64,000 bases of DNA. It comes from Symbiodinium natans (lineage: Eukaryota > Sar > Dinophyceae > Suessiales > Symbiodiniaceae). Positions 12,299 through 23,746 of this stretch are shown piece by piece. A program made the translations under genes and the position numbers. Numbering within the stretch: the stretch's first letter is position 1; the number at the start of each line of letters is the position of its first letter. The DNA is taken from NCBI GenBank assembly GCA_905221605.1, contig CAJNDS010002256.1, positions 322,571 through 386,570 on the forward strand, given 5' to 3'. The notes under the pieces are model-generated. The model saw only the letters and a list, made by a program, of their open reading frames with translations, was not told the DNA's origin and searched no databases.

Positions 12299-12494
12299 GG
12301 CTGTGGACAGTCCTACTTTCTAGATGGGGTCCGGGCTGAACAGGGTCCAAAACAGATTGACAGTCGCACACCTGAACGCACAAACTTTCCAATGTGGTTC
12401 ACGCGTTGGTCTTGATGTTTTGTTTTTCCCTGGCTGTGGTTGCCCTTGTTGCAGCCCTGGCTGAGGACCCACCAGAGTTGACCACAAATGTCAG

Positions 12495-12581
12495 TACGTT
12501 TTCCGTGGCCTCAAAACCGACGGGCTGGATGCCGCAGGAGAAGAGGGCGTGTTTGAGCACTTAAAAAAGACTCAGTTCTAG
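12495..12581 (+). CDS. Unassigned candidate exon
   Basis: After GTCAG at about 12490-12494 the frame reads YVFRGLKTDGLDAAGEEG followed by VFEHLKKTQF and an in-frame TAG. Protein-like composition. It lies just before the first PDZ exon on the same strand and may belong to that gene. No domain recognised. Confidence 0.35.
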   Translation, partial: YVFRGLKTDGLDAAGEEGVFEHLKKTQF

Positions 12582-12892
12582 TCGGCAATCACAGCTCTTT
12601 GGCGTGTATCACAGCAATGGAATCATGCTTGCTATGTGGTGTGATTGTAGCTTGTGTGAGGTTACCGATTTTGGCCCATATCCCAGGACATGCACCCAAA
12701 AATGTCTTTTACATGTGCCGGAGCCCAGCGGCCGGGCGTGTTTCAAAGCTAGCATCGTGCGGGCTGCTTGCCAATTCTAAGGGAGCACAGAGGAACGGCC
12801 GTATGTCATGGGTTGAGAGCCTTTGCAGTGTAACTGCCGTGCGTGACTTAGGCAACCTAGGCAGCTGAAAGGCAACGACATGCCTTTGGGAG

Positions 12893-15800
12893 GAGCGCAC
12901 CTTCCTTGTCAACTTCACGAAGGTTGACGGAGACGATATCGGCTTGGATTTTGATACGCTGGACCCGAGCATTTTACTGGTGAGCCGCTGGGTGGCGTCA
13001 GTCCCAAATCCTGTGCGAAGCTTTGACAACTGCAAGTTGCCATGATTTCGCTACGTACGTACTCTGGCAAATCCTGCGAATGGAATGCTGGGCACATTCT
13101 TCCCCCAGGCCCACGTAATCGCGCCCAAGGTCTTCCAGAATCCTCAACCAACCTCTCCTTTTCTACTTGGCTACGGTTGCATTTGCAACGATTTTTAAGT
13201 ACCTCAGTCTCTGCAGCTCGCGCTCAAGCACGTGCGGTAGTGACACTTTGCCATAACCTGTCTGCATTCCGTTCATCCGGATTCTGTCGGGTGCTCTGCT
13301 GCTACTACTACTTCGCTCCTCCTGTATGACTTGGATACCCATGGTCCCCGTCGATCCTTATAGATGCCAAGAAAAGAATTGATTGTTTTTAAGCGCTCGA
13401 GCCGCCTCGGATGTTTCACACAATCCGCAAGCATCAAGTCACGCAACCTCGAGGCGGCCGAAATTCCAAATCAAAAACCTAAGTTTAACCATTTCTGGCA
13501 GCCCAGTCCTCATAGATCTCCGAGCTGGATCGATTTTTCCAAAGTTGCTTGAAGCACAAGTCGCGAAAACTCGAGAGCCTGCTCCATTTGTGTACAAAAA
13601 ATAAAAGTCAATTTTTGGGGTCTACGCCTGCCAGAATATAGACTCTTCCTGTTGAATCTCGGGCCGGTCCAGGCCTTCGTGACCTGGTGCTTTCCGATTT
13701 GCTCAGAAAAATGTTCTAGCATGTTTTAGGTTCAATGACTGTTTGTGCTTCCCTGTGACTTGAAAGAACTGTTGTACATCAAGATCAATCGAGAGCTCAC
13801 GACTTTGCTGCTTTTTCTCCCACGGTGCCTCATTTTCCGTTCGTAAAGCCGGAAGAGGCAGTCAATTTGCTGGGACTCTGGGAGTATGGGCCGTCTGATT
13901 GCACAGTCCCTGTTCTTTTTTTATTTTTTTAATTTTCTGCTACTACTGCTACTGCTGCTGCTGCTGCTTCTACTGCTGCTGCTACGTCTCTTCTATTGCT
14001 CCTTGCGTGCCAAACTCCAAGCCTCCATGGTTTTTCTGAAGTTGAGCCGAGGTCAAGTCCGCCGAAGCGGCCTTGCGGTCCGCTGGAACAGCGCAGCAGC
14101 CGAGGATGTGAACATCCGGCTCCTGAGCTTAGTTCGGGGCTTTTGGCACAAAGTTTCGGGTAGGTGCTGGGTTGAAGCTTGCCTGCTTCAGTAAAGTGCA
14201 ACTTTTCAAAATTGGACTGTCATTGATGCTTAAATTGTGACCGTTGTTTGCTCGTCGCTAGCTAGCGCGATCGAATGCTTTCGCTGTCGAATGCCGGGAC
14301 CCCGATGTAGGGCCATGCAATGTGAGACGCAAAGGAGTGCAAAAGCCACCACACGAGGTTACGTGATTACGTATCATCACCATCATCGGGGATTTAGTGG
14401 TGTAATCAGTTTATGTGATTTGGCGCGTGCTCGACTTAGAAGAAGCAAAACATGTGCGCGACTCCTCGTACAGCGGCGAGTGTATTCATGTTTACCTCCA
14501 CATCCTTGTCTATGAGTAGCAGTTCTAGCTCGCACGCATCTAAAGGTTCGGCCATTTGACAGCTATGTACGGTTAGTTTTGAATAGTTCATCTGCAATAG
14601 AAGTGCATCCGGCCATGATAAAGCCAAAGGCCTTTCGACCGGCTTCTTGAAATCAACGGATGCGGTCTCCTAGCCTCAGTGGAGCTCGTGGACATGCTGC
14701 AGGCCATGTTTTTCATGAGAGTGAAAGCTTTAGAGAGTCTACTGCTTCAGAGCTAGCGCATTGTACTTGGGGGATGAGTAGTTTGAATCAGACTCTGTTG
14801 TGCCGTGAAGAAGAACCTGTGTCATCAACCCAAGCACTGACGCCGACGGGCTCTTGCGGGTGAAGGTTTGTGGTCATTCAAAACGAGTCATATGGTTCGC
14901 CAGAGTATCACTTCGGTAAAGTTTACGCACGGCATTCGGGCAAGATCAGGGAAATGGCCAGAGTCTAGGAGCTCGTCGCAGACAGTTCTGGCTTGGCATG
15001 GCCGACATGGGCGTGCAATAGCGTTACGCTCTCAAGCTAGCATGGGCGCAAGGTTGGTATTCTGCCTCAGGTGTAAGCGCGGTTGTTAATGAAAGAGACT
15101 CCAGGAATCACTCCCTGGTCCAGAATGCAAGACGCATGCCAAAACACAAGCTGGTGATGCACCCGACCCTTAAAAGAAATCACTGTGTGACACGGTTGAG
15201 GAGTGCGACGGGGCGATCGAACTTCGATTTGAACGGCCTGAGGTGGCTTTCCTGGCTATTGCTGCGCTAGCCATTCAAGGGGGCACATCGCAGGGATGTG
15301 GTACATGACGTGTGGACATTATCCCACCAACATCTTGCTGCTAGCAGTGGTAGCTGTAGTGCGAGCGGTATGCCCGAACCTGTACCATTACACCGCCCGT
15401 ACACATTGAATTCCATGGTTGCTCAGATCCAGGCCCGGGAGTTCAGCCTCAGCGGGGAAGGCAAGAAGCTAGGCCTCGGACTCGAGATGAGTAAGATGAC
15501 GCAAAGCTACCTGGCTCCAGGGTTACCAGGTTTGCGTTCGGGATTCCATAGGCGGGAACTCACTATGCTCGATCGGGTGCCATCCATATATGGTTAGCAA
15601 AGTCATGGTCCCTTTTTGGATCCCGAAATAATTCGGCACCTAATATTTAGGGTACCCCAAAAGGGATCATAATTTGGACAACCACCCATATGCATTGTTT
15701 CCCACTCACGGTCTTGCATGCCATGTCGACTGAGAAGATCTCCTGGGGCAGGGTCAGCAGGCGTTGCATGGCAATGGTATTGCTACATCATCCATACAGC

Positions 15801-18590
15801 CGTCCCCTATCCCCATGGGCCCAACTTGTGTTTCTTGAAGACCGAGGCATTCGAGTCAGAAAGTTGGACCCGGCGGGCTCAGTGCATCAGAAGCTTTGCT
15901 CGAATCAGTCTAGGGATGTTGGCGCAGCTGGAGCAAAAGGTTGCTAGACGATGCAAACCCCATGGCTTTCTGCTCCTGCTTAGAACCATGCATAGTCGTC
16001 TCCAGGATATCGGCCTCCGATTCAAGGCAGCTTGCAAAAGCCGAGGAAATGCGCGCGGGACGACATCCCCTACATGAAGCCCCACGACAGGTGGCGCACA
16101 TTGCAACGCTGTGTCATGTTACCTTTGGGCTGCACTTCGTCTTTGCTGGCTTGATCTTTCGATGCAGTGCGAGAATGCCTGTGCAGGATAATCCAGGTCA
16201 ATGATGAGAAGGACAATGTAGCTCGGATGGCTAAGCAAATGGTGAGCAGTGAGATCAACTTCAAGCTCTACCGATACGCGCTGGAAAGCTCTCCGATACA
16301 AGCCATTTGATGAATGTTAGGCGTTGCTGTCGCTTTACCTCCTTGAATCCCTGTAGGAGTTTAGGAATGTGAGGGTCCCAGAGGGCAGCAAATTATTGGC
16401 CTTTCACCTGCATTCTAGGAACTTCGTGAGTGGTACGTTTACGTACACTGTCTACACTGCGCGGAAGGTTTATTTCATCACGTGGCCATGTTTGCTTAAG
16501 TGGTTGGGTGAATTATTTCTGTAAACTTATTATATGAATCGCAAGGGTTGCTGAGGAATTTCATGGTTCTGAAGCAAACAAAGTGGGGCATCTGGGGTAA
16601 ATCATGACCAGTGGTGAATGTTCTTTAGTCAGGTTTTCTACTATTTGGTGAGCTTTTCTGGGAGCTTGAGCGCAGTGCCCCTGTATCGTATCTGCTTGCG
16701 AGATGTTCCGAGATACACCAGAGATCCTTACGTAACCCAGCCATGTAGACATCACATACTCTCAGCTGACTGTCTCGCTCGCTACAATGGCACGGCTTTG
16801 GGAATTGAAAGCGCAGGATGATGCTAGTTCAAAAGATTCCGAAGTCTCTAAACTACAGTGGAACATGTGGCATGGAGTCCGGTGATTTCATTCCGGCCTG
16901 TGGCCTGTGACCCTGTGAAATGACGGGGGGTAGCCCTGTGGCTCTAACAAAAGGGTACCAAGAGGCCACTCAGTAGGTGTTGGCGACCTGGGACCTGCCA
17001 AGCAGGTCTGAAGGTTAGGGGGAACTATTGCGCTTGCTGCCGATGGAACACTTTCATAGATGCTTGCTTTGCATTGCTGTACTTTGCTGCTACCTATACG
17101 TGCACTCATGCTGGTTCATTGAGTCGGGCTGCAATTCCGCAGAATGTTGCTGGAATCTTGCTGGTGCCTTTGGCCAGTCTCCGGTTGCAGGGTGCCGACT
17201 GAAGCGAGTTAATGCACTGATCCATGCCCATCAGAACCTGAAGTTGGAAGTTGTTTATTCGGTCCGCGAAGGGCAACCCTGTCAATTGGGGTCAGGCCGA
17301 TAGCCAGCAAGGCCTGAGACGTCAACAGAAAGCAGGGCAAAGTCTCTGTTTTCTCACGATGCCACGCTAGAGCCGCTAGAAGCAAGCCTCGAGCACAAGA
17401 GCAACAGCTGCAGAGCTGCATCTGGCCGCACATTCAGATGCATAGCCTTGACAGTGGACTTCGTGGGTTTAGGGTTTAGGGTTTAGGGTTTAGGGTTTAG
17501 GGTTTAGGGCTATGCAGAGTTCATGTCTTCGCCCAGTTGGAAGCAGTGTCCGTCAGACGGCATCTTCTCCGGCCACTACAGCGACTCGGCAATCTGCGCA
17601 TGTTTCTGTGAAGGCAAGACATACAACAGAGGAATCGCTTCCCCCTCATAATAACGCGATCCCCTCCTCCCCCGATCCCCCCCTCCCCCGATCTCATGTG
17701 GTCCGGCCGCAAAATATCTAGAATGCAGAGCTGGAGGGTGTCAAATACGCAATTACCTAACCCATCGAACGCTGGAAAACACAGCACATTCGGTGGGTAC
17801 TACCATGCAAATCAGCTTCGCTGGAAAAATCAATTGTGCTGGAATTTATGGAGTGAACCTATGTCTAGCCTGATTGATTCCTACTGGTTATTCGCTGGGC
17901 TTTCAATAAGACGGCTGCAGTTCCATTAGGATTTCGGTGTATCTTTAGAGGAGGTGCTGGGATAGTGCTCCGGATAGATTCCACGGACAGGTGGTGACTA
18001 ATGCCACTAGAATACGTATTTATACCTCTGTCAACAAACACATCTTCACGGAATAGTTGTCTGTGAGAACCTGAGATTTGTGAAACCTGTGGAGATCTGT
18101 GAAAACCTGGGAAGCTTGTGAAAACGTATGCAAACCTGTGGTATGAGGGGAGGGGGTTATTTCTCCGCGTCCTGAACTGCTCGAGAGCCCCAATGTCTCC
18201 TGAATCCCACTGCCTCTAAGGCTGCGCGCCTGAGAATCGGGCCTTCGACTTCCGCCGCAGGCTGGCAGAAACGTGCCCTCATCGCTGCCGCTCTTTGACA
18301 GATGTCCTGTGCTTGAGGACCTCATGAAGCAGGATTCGTCGTCGTACAGCAACCCTACAAGCCCAATTTAGGAAGGAGCATGCGCCCTTGCAGTAGAGGC
18401 ACTGGCCTGCTGGACAAGAAAGCAGACAAGTGGATGTGAACTGGCGAGACTCATGCCTTCTGTGGACCTCCCACATCCCACGTGGAGTGATGCGCTTGCG
18501 AAAGGTACGGCTACTACGATGCCAAGACCATGGCAAAGATCAACGAACAGGAGCCGGCCAGTACTTCTGCAGAAGACTTTGAGCTTACGG
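12893..18590 (+). CDS. Multi-PDZ protein, split into small exons (gene 1)
   Basis: Successive plus-strand exons fit pieces of repeated PDZ domains. 12893-12979 gives RTFLVNFTKVDGDDIGLDFD and ends at a GTGAGC donor. 15177-15242 gives a domain end, GAIELRFERPE. 15433-about 15529 starts another domain, REFSLSGEGKKLGLGLEM. About 16006-16090 ends DDIPYMKPHDR and joins exactly (AG|G) to 16187-about 16300, IIQVNDEKDNVARMAKQM then SEINFKLYRY. 16357-16425 (phase 0, GTGAGT donor) starts a third, EFRNVRVPEGSKLLAFHL. 17191-about 17262 gives RLKRVNALIHAHQNLKLEVV. 18505-18590 gives YYDAKTMAKINEQEP then DFELT. PDZ domains bind C-terminal peptides and scaffold proteins; partners are unknown. Donors here are mostly GT, unlike the neighbours. 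Several middle exons (the carboxylate-loop to WN parts) are missing, so one gene, two genes or a decaying copy cannot be separated. Confidence 0.6.
13000..15176. other. Intronic or spacer stretch in the PDZ region
   Basis: No PDZ middle exon found. One frame at 14070-14155 reads RRSGLAVRWN and EDVNIRLLSLVRGFW and looks coding, but it does not fit the expected WN/GDR part of a PDZ domain. Confidence 0.35.
13930..13990 (+). repeat. (CTG/CTA)n microsatellite after a T-rich run
   Basis: T-rich run at 13914-13935, then CTG/CTA triplets to about 13990. It creates a poly-Leu frame that I do not call as a gene. Confidence 0.9.
15605..15670 (+). repeat. 66-bp inverted-repeat element (ATGRTCCCTTTTKGG ends)
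   Basis: Left end ATGGTCCCTTTTTGG and right end CCCCAAAAGGGATCAT are imperfect inverted repeats. The interior TCCCGAAATAATTCGG and GGGTACCCC motifs recall family 1, so it may be a short derivative of that family. It lies in a PDZ-gene intron. Confidence 0.5.
17465..17510 (+). repeat. Telomere-like tract, TTTAGGG orientation
   Basis: Six to seven near-perfect TTTAGGG units in an intron or spacer of the PDZ region. Confidence 0.9.
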
Positions 18591-19245
18591 TACATGTGCG
18601 CGCGGGATCGGCCTCCGTCGTCACTGCATAAACTAGCTGAGTCACGCGAACTTTCGTGCACGCTCTGCCTAGACACAGTGGCATCAAAGAGGGCCATGTA
18701 TCGTATCAACGAAGCAAGGTCCGGGGTCAACAAGCGTCAATCATGCAGGTTAGGCTCAACCGAGAGACCTTTTTGAAAGGACGTGATGTGGTGGACTGGG
18801 CTCACAGAGCCTCCATCAGCCGCTGCCTCGTCTGCTGCATGCCTTTCTACACTCCTCAGTGTGAGCCGGCGTCAGCAAGATGCTTTCTGCCTTGTAGAAC
18901 ATGTTCAGAGCAAGTCTGGACAGCTAGCAGCTAGCATTTCAGGACATACTTGACCTGTTGGAGTTCTTGATCAGCCGGTTTAACAACGTGGACGAGGCTA
19001 GTTGCATTCTGCGCTTCATTTTCACACCATGCGAGACATTGAAACGAAGATGGGTTTCGTTTGAGGCTACTCAAAGCCACCTGCGAGTTTTTCCATTGAC
19101 CGTCGGCAACAGGGCATTCTCCAGGACAGTGCTTCTGATGCCACACGAGGCCTTCCGAAAGATTATCAGCTTGAGTGACACCAAGACACCGCTGATAACT
19201 CTCCGCTGCGGTCCCAGCTGTTCTGTGCTGCATGGCACCACCCTT

Positions 19246-19353
19246 TGGGTTTAGGGTTTAGGGTTTAGGGTTTAGGGTTTAGGGTTTAGTTTAGGGTTTA
19301 GGGTTTAGGGTTTAGGGTTTAGGGTTTAGGGTTTAGGGTTTAGGGTTTAGGGA
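19246..19353 (+). repeat. Long telomere-like tract, TTTAGGG orientation
   Basis: About fifteen TTTAGGG units with one short slip near 19286, one of the longest G-strand tracts in the window. Confidence 0.92.
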
Positions 19354-19593
19354 AAAGGGTATCAGCCGCAGTCATTGCGATCCTTTATCTTAGCTGCCTT
19401 CTTGACGGTTGGGCCTCGCACGTTGTGGCACATAGCCTTCGTAACGCAGCGCAGGAGTGCTCAAAAGCACTGTTTCATCTGGCGCCCTCATAAGTGATTG
19501 CTGCCTGAAGTAGTTGGCAAGCTGCACCCCGAAAAACAAGGCACACCAGGTGACAATCCTTGCTATGTTTGCCTCCTCGGCTCCTCTGCTTCA

Positions 19594-19661
19594 ACCCTAA
19601 ACCCTAAACCCTAAATCCTAAACCCTAAGCCCTAAACCCTAAACCCTAAACCCTAAACCCT
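19594..19661 (-). repeat. Telomere-like tract, CCCTAAA orientation
   Basis: About nine CCCTAAA units with two variant copies (CCTAAAT, CCTAAGC). Opposite in orientation to the tract 240 bp upstream. Confidence 0.9.
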
Positions 19662-19954
19662 TCAGGTGTCTTCCAGGCCGCGCTGGTGGCTCTCGAGTGC
19701 GGCAAGTTCAAAGGCCCAAGATGACAGCCCAAAGCGATGTGAGACTACTGCGCCGCCAGCAGCAGCACTATTTCTAGGAACACTAGAACCAAAAAAGCCC
19801 CAATGCTGAAAAACAAGCAGTTTTCTAGATGCAAGTACGGTGTTCGGTGCATGCCCAGAAGTGAGGCGGCACTTCATTCATGTTGGGCACCTTATCCCGA
19901 AGCACGAAACCTGGACATATCTTCGGCCGATACCACTCAGGCTTGTTCGAATAT

Positions 19955-20047
19955 GGGCATTTCCCAAAAAAGGGGGAATGGAACCCCAGAATCTTTTTTT
20001 GTAGGAACCCCCCCCCAAAAGGGTAACCCCTACTTTCGGAAACCCCC
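19955..20047 (-). repeat. Family 1 inverted-repeat element with ATAT target duplication, at an intron 3' end
   Basis: The right end GAAACCCCC and left end GGGCATTTCCC are inverted. The element is flanked by ATAT on both sides (19951-19954 and 20048-20051). The splice acceptor of the EF-hand exon is the next four bases, GCAG at 20052-20055. In the minus orientation its GGGGGTTTCCGAAA end matches copies at 23598, 29977, 34853 and 48465. Confidence 0.7.
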
Positions 20048-20055
20048 ATATGCAG

Positions 20056-23000
20056 GCTCAGACGAGAATCAGCGCTTGGCGGCAATCTTCCGGTACCTTG
20101 ATCCAGGAGGCTTGGGACTGGACATTGTGTCCTTTGCTGCCCCGGTGCACAACGCCTACACTCCAGATTTGTGCTAGAGCTGGGATGCACGGGGCGAGCG
20201 TATGGAATCCGGCGACAGGGGGATATGTTGCCAGGAGAAGGCAGCATCTCGCAGAATGAATGGCGCGTCCTTGGCCAACTCTGGAATGAGTTCGATGGGC
20301 CCTCAGTGTTAACAGCATCTGAGCAAATTACAAGCCATTTTTGAGGGAGCACAAATTTAGTATCCAATGTGGTGTCTAAGCTTTCTATCTCGTGATACCA
20401 ATCCAGTGTGTGGAGGCAGTCGCAACTGCAACTGAGGACCTCACGATTCGTGAATTCGTCCAGTTCCTGCAAATTGCTTTCGGTGAGGACAGCCTCAGCA
20501 TGCATGGATCAGCAAGACTGCAAAAATCACAAGAGTTACAGGTTAAGTGAGGCCACCACCATGTGGCCGCAGGGGTTATGCTCTGGACACCTCAGCTAGG
20601 TCTAGGTCACCCCGGGCACTGCACGGATCATCGCAGCAGTGCGATCACCCCTTGCATCAGGTGCCAGTGCACCCCTTACTACGGCAACAGTTCAGTAATC
20701 AAGGCGGGCATGAGTCTCCCACCTGGTGAAACTGCAGACAGTATGCTCGTTGAACCGCCCTCCTTGTAATTGTGCGCGGGCTTTGGCACGTCTGCCGCGG
20801 TGCACGATGGTCCACGACCTATCTAATTCTACCAAGCCTGGCCGACGGAGGGCAGTGCCTGTAGTCTGACAGCGCACTTACGCTACCTGCCCACGCATCC
20901 GGTCCGAGAGCCCCAAGCGCGATTGTGCGAGTCAACGTAGGCGTCAAGATTTGTTTCTCGCCACGGGGATTGGTCGGCCGGCAGGGCCTGTAACTGGGGG
21001 AAAAGCTTCGGGTTTGGAGGGTGAAGAGTTTTTACAGGGGCTTCGACATGCTGGCGAGAGAGAGTCTGAAAGCACCCACGAGTTCATGGGCCGAAAGTGG
21101 AGCCTCATCTCAACTCCAAAAGAACCGAATACTGAACAAGCTGAAGAACAGAGAGCCGTCCCAACCCAGTCAGCATTCTTCCGAGGCAGACGACGAAAGC
21201 CTATCACTGCAAGTAGATGTCCCAGGTCTGAAGCCAAGGCAACCAAACACTTACAGATCAAGCCCACGATCAGTCACATGCTGAGCGACCCCAAAAGAAA
21301 GCTCAGCGCATGTCGGTCCGCAAGGGCTTAGTTTGAACCTTCCAAGCTTTCAACCTTCCACCCAACATCGAGATCGGCCGGAATTCAACTGCTAGCATCG
21401 ATGGGAATTCATTCAACTAGTAGCACCAGACACGCTACTCAAGCCGTTGCTTTGCCGCCTTCGCCACTGCCTCGTCCACATTCGACCAGTACCAACTGTC
21501 TCCCCACCATGCCTTCCCGAACCAATAACCGTCGGTCGAGCTTTGCTTCCACATCAAGTAGGTTTTTGTTCATCATGACCTCATTGCTTTCCTGCTCCAG
21601 TATATGGGAGTTCTCATTGGCATCGGTGAATTAGGCATGGCTCAGTCAGGTTTTCGGTTCAATGGCATTTTCGAGCGTGGGGGCTGGTGGCTTGCTTGGG
21701 CAAGAAGGGGAGGGGGTCCTCACGTCTGCATCCCCGAAAATCAAAATCCGCGCGTGAGCGTGAGCAGTGCAGGTGAACCCAAACTCCGAAACCAAGAATA
21801 TTTCGACAGCCCTAGCCCTACATTCCCGACTTGTTAGGGTTGACTGGAATCTGCAAACAGATCGTATCATCCTGTCCCCTCACCCTCTATAGTTGGTTGC
21901 TGTTGGTTGTCCCTGCGGAGCCACAGACACTTAAGTTAATCTCGTTCGTACGAGCAACAAGCACGAAACCCATTCTCCGGTGCGGTGCTTTTGCTTGGAG
22001 TGTATCAATTTCATCAACAACCATCAAAAATCTACCAGCAGCTCCTGGGCACCCCAAACTTCCAGAAGAGCAACCCCTCAACCACCGATGCCCCCACCAA
22101 ACCTTCAAGTGCGATTGAAGGGCTTAGCAGGCTTAGCAGGGCCATTGGGCTGCGCGGTTTGGAGTTTAGTGCCCTGTCTCGGAAGGACTTACAGGATGCC
22201 TGGGAGGCGCTTTGGGCTCATCACGTGGCCTTGCGAATGTCGGATAGCGCGTGGTCACCTGCACTTTGAATGGGGCTTGGAACGCCGTGCCCCCGACCTG
22301 GAGCGATGACCGAAGTGCCTTGAAAGTGCTCTCTGTGTGCCTGAATCACTTCTGCCTCCGGTCCTGCATGCTCTCATCCCGTCCCCAGGACCCAAACTCA
22401 CATAAGCTCACATAAACTCGCATTCTCTTCAAACAAAGAACCCCACACTTTTGCAGCTCGGGGTCAGAAAGCAGGCCTTGGATGACGACCAGAGTGGCGA
22501 GCTCTCAGAGGCAAGATGCGCTCTCTCGCATCAGGGCATATGTAAAGGGATGGCTGCTCATTCATGCCTGTTTTTTAGTTTAAGAGGCACCATCTCCTTG
22601 AGGAATTGGTAGGAATTGACATAATTTCGGGGGTTCACAAAAAAGGGTTTGCTCTGACTGGCTCCGGCATTTTTTCTTCCAGGGCTGGGTTTGGTTGGTT
22701 GCAGCAACATTGCTGGTATGGTGTGTTTCAGCTACTACACTGCAGGGCTAGGACTTCTTGCAAGCTGGCAACCTTGCTTGGAATGTCCGTCGAATCCCGC
22801 CTTAATCTGACTTAGCACCCGAGCTGCATGTCAGGAGGAGTGGTTTGAGGCAGTTTGAGCCTGAGTCGGGCTGAGTCCATTTTCCTCAATCTTGCAAGTG
22901 CCAGAAGTCACCAGGAGGAGGCGGCTGCTTTGCAAGATCAGTTTGAATGTGCTAGCTGCTTGCGTGGCATGACGCTTTGCAACATTGGCGTGATCTAGAA

Positions 23001-23746
23001 ATTGCTCCTACAGACAGAGGCAAAGCTCAGCCTTGAGAGTACATTGGCAGTGGCAGATGTTGTGCTGACACCTTTCGAGGTGGAGAAGATCGGTTATTTT
23101 GGTCCTGCCAGGCTGGGGAGCCATGCCGCAATGCTCAGGAATGCAGCATGAGCATTCGCCACACACACACACAGGAAGCATCCTGCATTGCAGCACTCGC
23201 AGTGTTGGACACACCCACTCGTTCAGAGCGCAAGTGCATTTCGGCATCTACTCCAACATAGCTTTGTGCCCACCAAGAACAATACAGGTCTTGGCACGAC
23301 AAAGGCTTGCCGCAAACTGGTTTGTTTGTGGAGTTAGTCCGCATGTGCATATGGCATATGGTCCTGTGCCGGGCAATGCACGCATTCTATGTTGGCATCT
23401 GTTCATTTTATATTTGTGTAGTTGTCTGTCTATCAATCTTTGCATCTGTTTGCGCATTGCCATGTTCAACATCGACTGTAGATCCCTTACCGATGCGCAA
23501 ACCGATGCGCAAATCGTTATCATCAATGTATCTCCCTATGAAGTTCCATCACCAAAGTCACTATGCTTCTCGACCTGTGTTTCGCACCCAATGTGGTAAA
23601 ATCGACCCCGAAATAGTAAAATTCCCTTATAGTAAGGACCCCAAAAAGGTACCCCTAATTTCGGAAACCCCCCATGTGTGGCGATGTTCAGGGTGATTTT
23701 TGCTCTCTTGGATGGATCCGACGACGGCGACATCTCCTCAAACGAG
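20056..23746 (+). CDS. EF-hand calcium-binding protein, multi-exon
   Basis: Plus-strand exons: 20056-20126 (ENQRLAAIFRYLDPGGLGLD) joins in phase to 20416-20482 (TEDLTIREFVQFLQIAF, GTGAGG donor), together resembling an EF-hand with the usual REF exit. 22457-22510 encodes VRKQALDDDQSGELSE, a near-canonical EF loop start (Asp at 1 and 3, Ser 5, Gly 6, Leu 8, Ser 9) followed by a GC donor (GCAAGA). 23692-about 23746 encodes IFALLDGSDDGDISSNE, a full canonical loop with Asp 1, Ser 3, Asp 5, Gly 6, Ile 8 and Glu 12. Coding-looking exons between, of unknown domain, are 22010-22250 (SRKDLQDAWEALW), 22870-22940 and 23014-about 23099 (LSLESTLAVADVVLTPFEVE). The protein probably binds calcium. One continuous gene is an inference; the order could also span two genes. 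Confidence 0.58.
20930..21335 (+). CDS. Unassigned candidate exon
   Basis: Two overlapping plus-strand frames look coding in places, including SQLQKNRILNKLKNREPSQ and DESLSLQVDVPGLKPR. It lies between EF-hand exons. I cannot choose a frame or boundaries with confidence and recognise no domain. Confidence 0.25.
23598..23672 (-). repeat. Family 1 inverted-repeat element, truncated, just before an EF-hand exon
   Basis: The right end carries ACCCCTAATTTCGGAAACCC, the inverted family 1 terminus, and the interior TTCCCTTATAGTAAGGACCC matches other copies. The left terminus is degraded. It ends about 19 bases before the acceptor of the exon starting at 23692. Confidence 0.65.

Larger units (their letters stand above)
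18591..20055. other. Spacer between PDZ and EF-hand regions
   Basis: Holds two telomere-like tracts in opposite orientation and one family 1 element. A frame at about 18943-19029 (after an AG) reads DILDLLEFLISRFNNVDEAS and could be an exon; no family recognised. Confidence 0.4.

Noticed and set aside
18740-18815. DEP-like domain exon (LNRETFLKGRDVVDWAHRAS)
   Set aside because: Only a short resemblance, with no joinable neighbour and no other part of the domain.
19825-20505. A 226-codon minus-strand frame
   Set aside because: It is antisense to two good EF-hand exons and runs through a family 1 element; its composition is not protein-like.
22606-23733. Frames on the minus strand containing phrases such as GGFPKLGVPFWG
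   Set aside because: These are translations of the family 1 inverted-repeat element; similar peptides arise from each copy.
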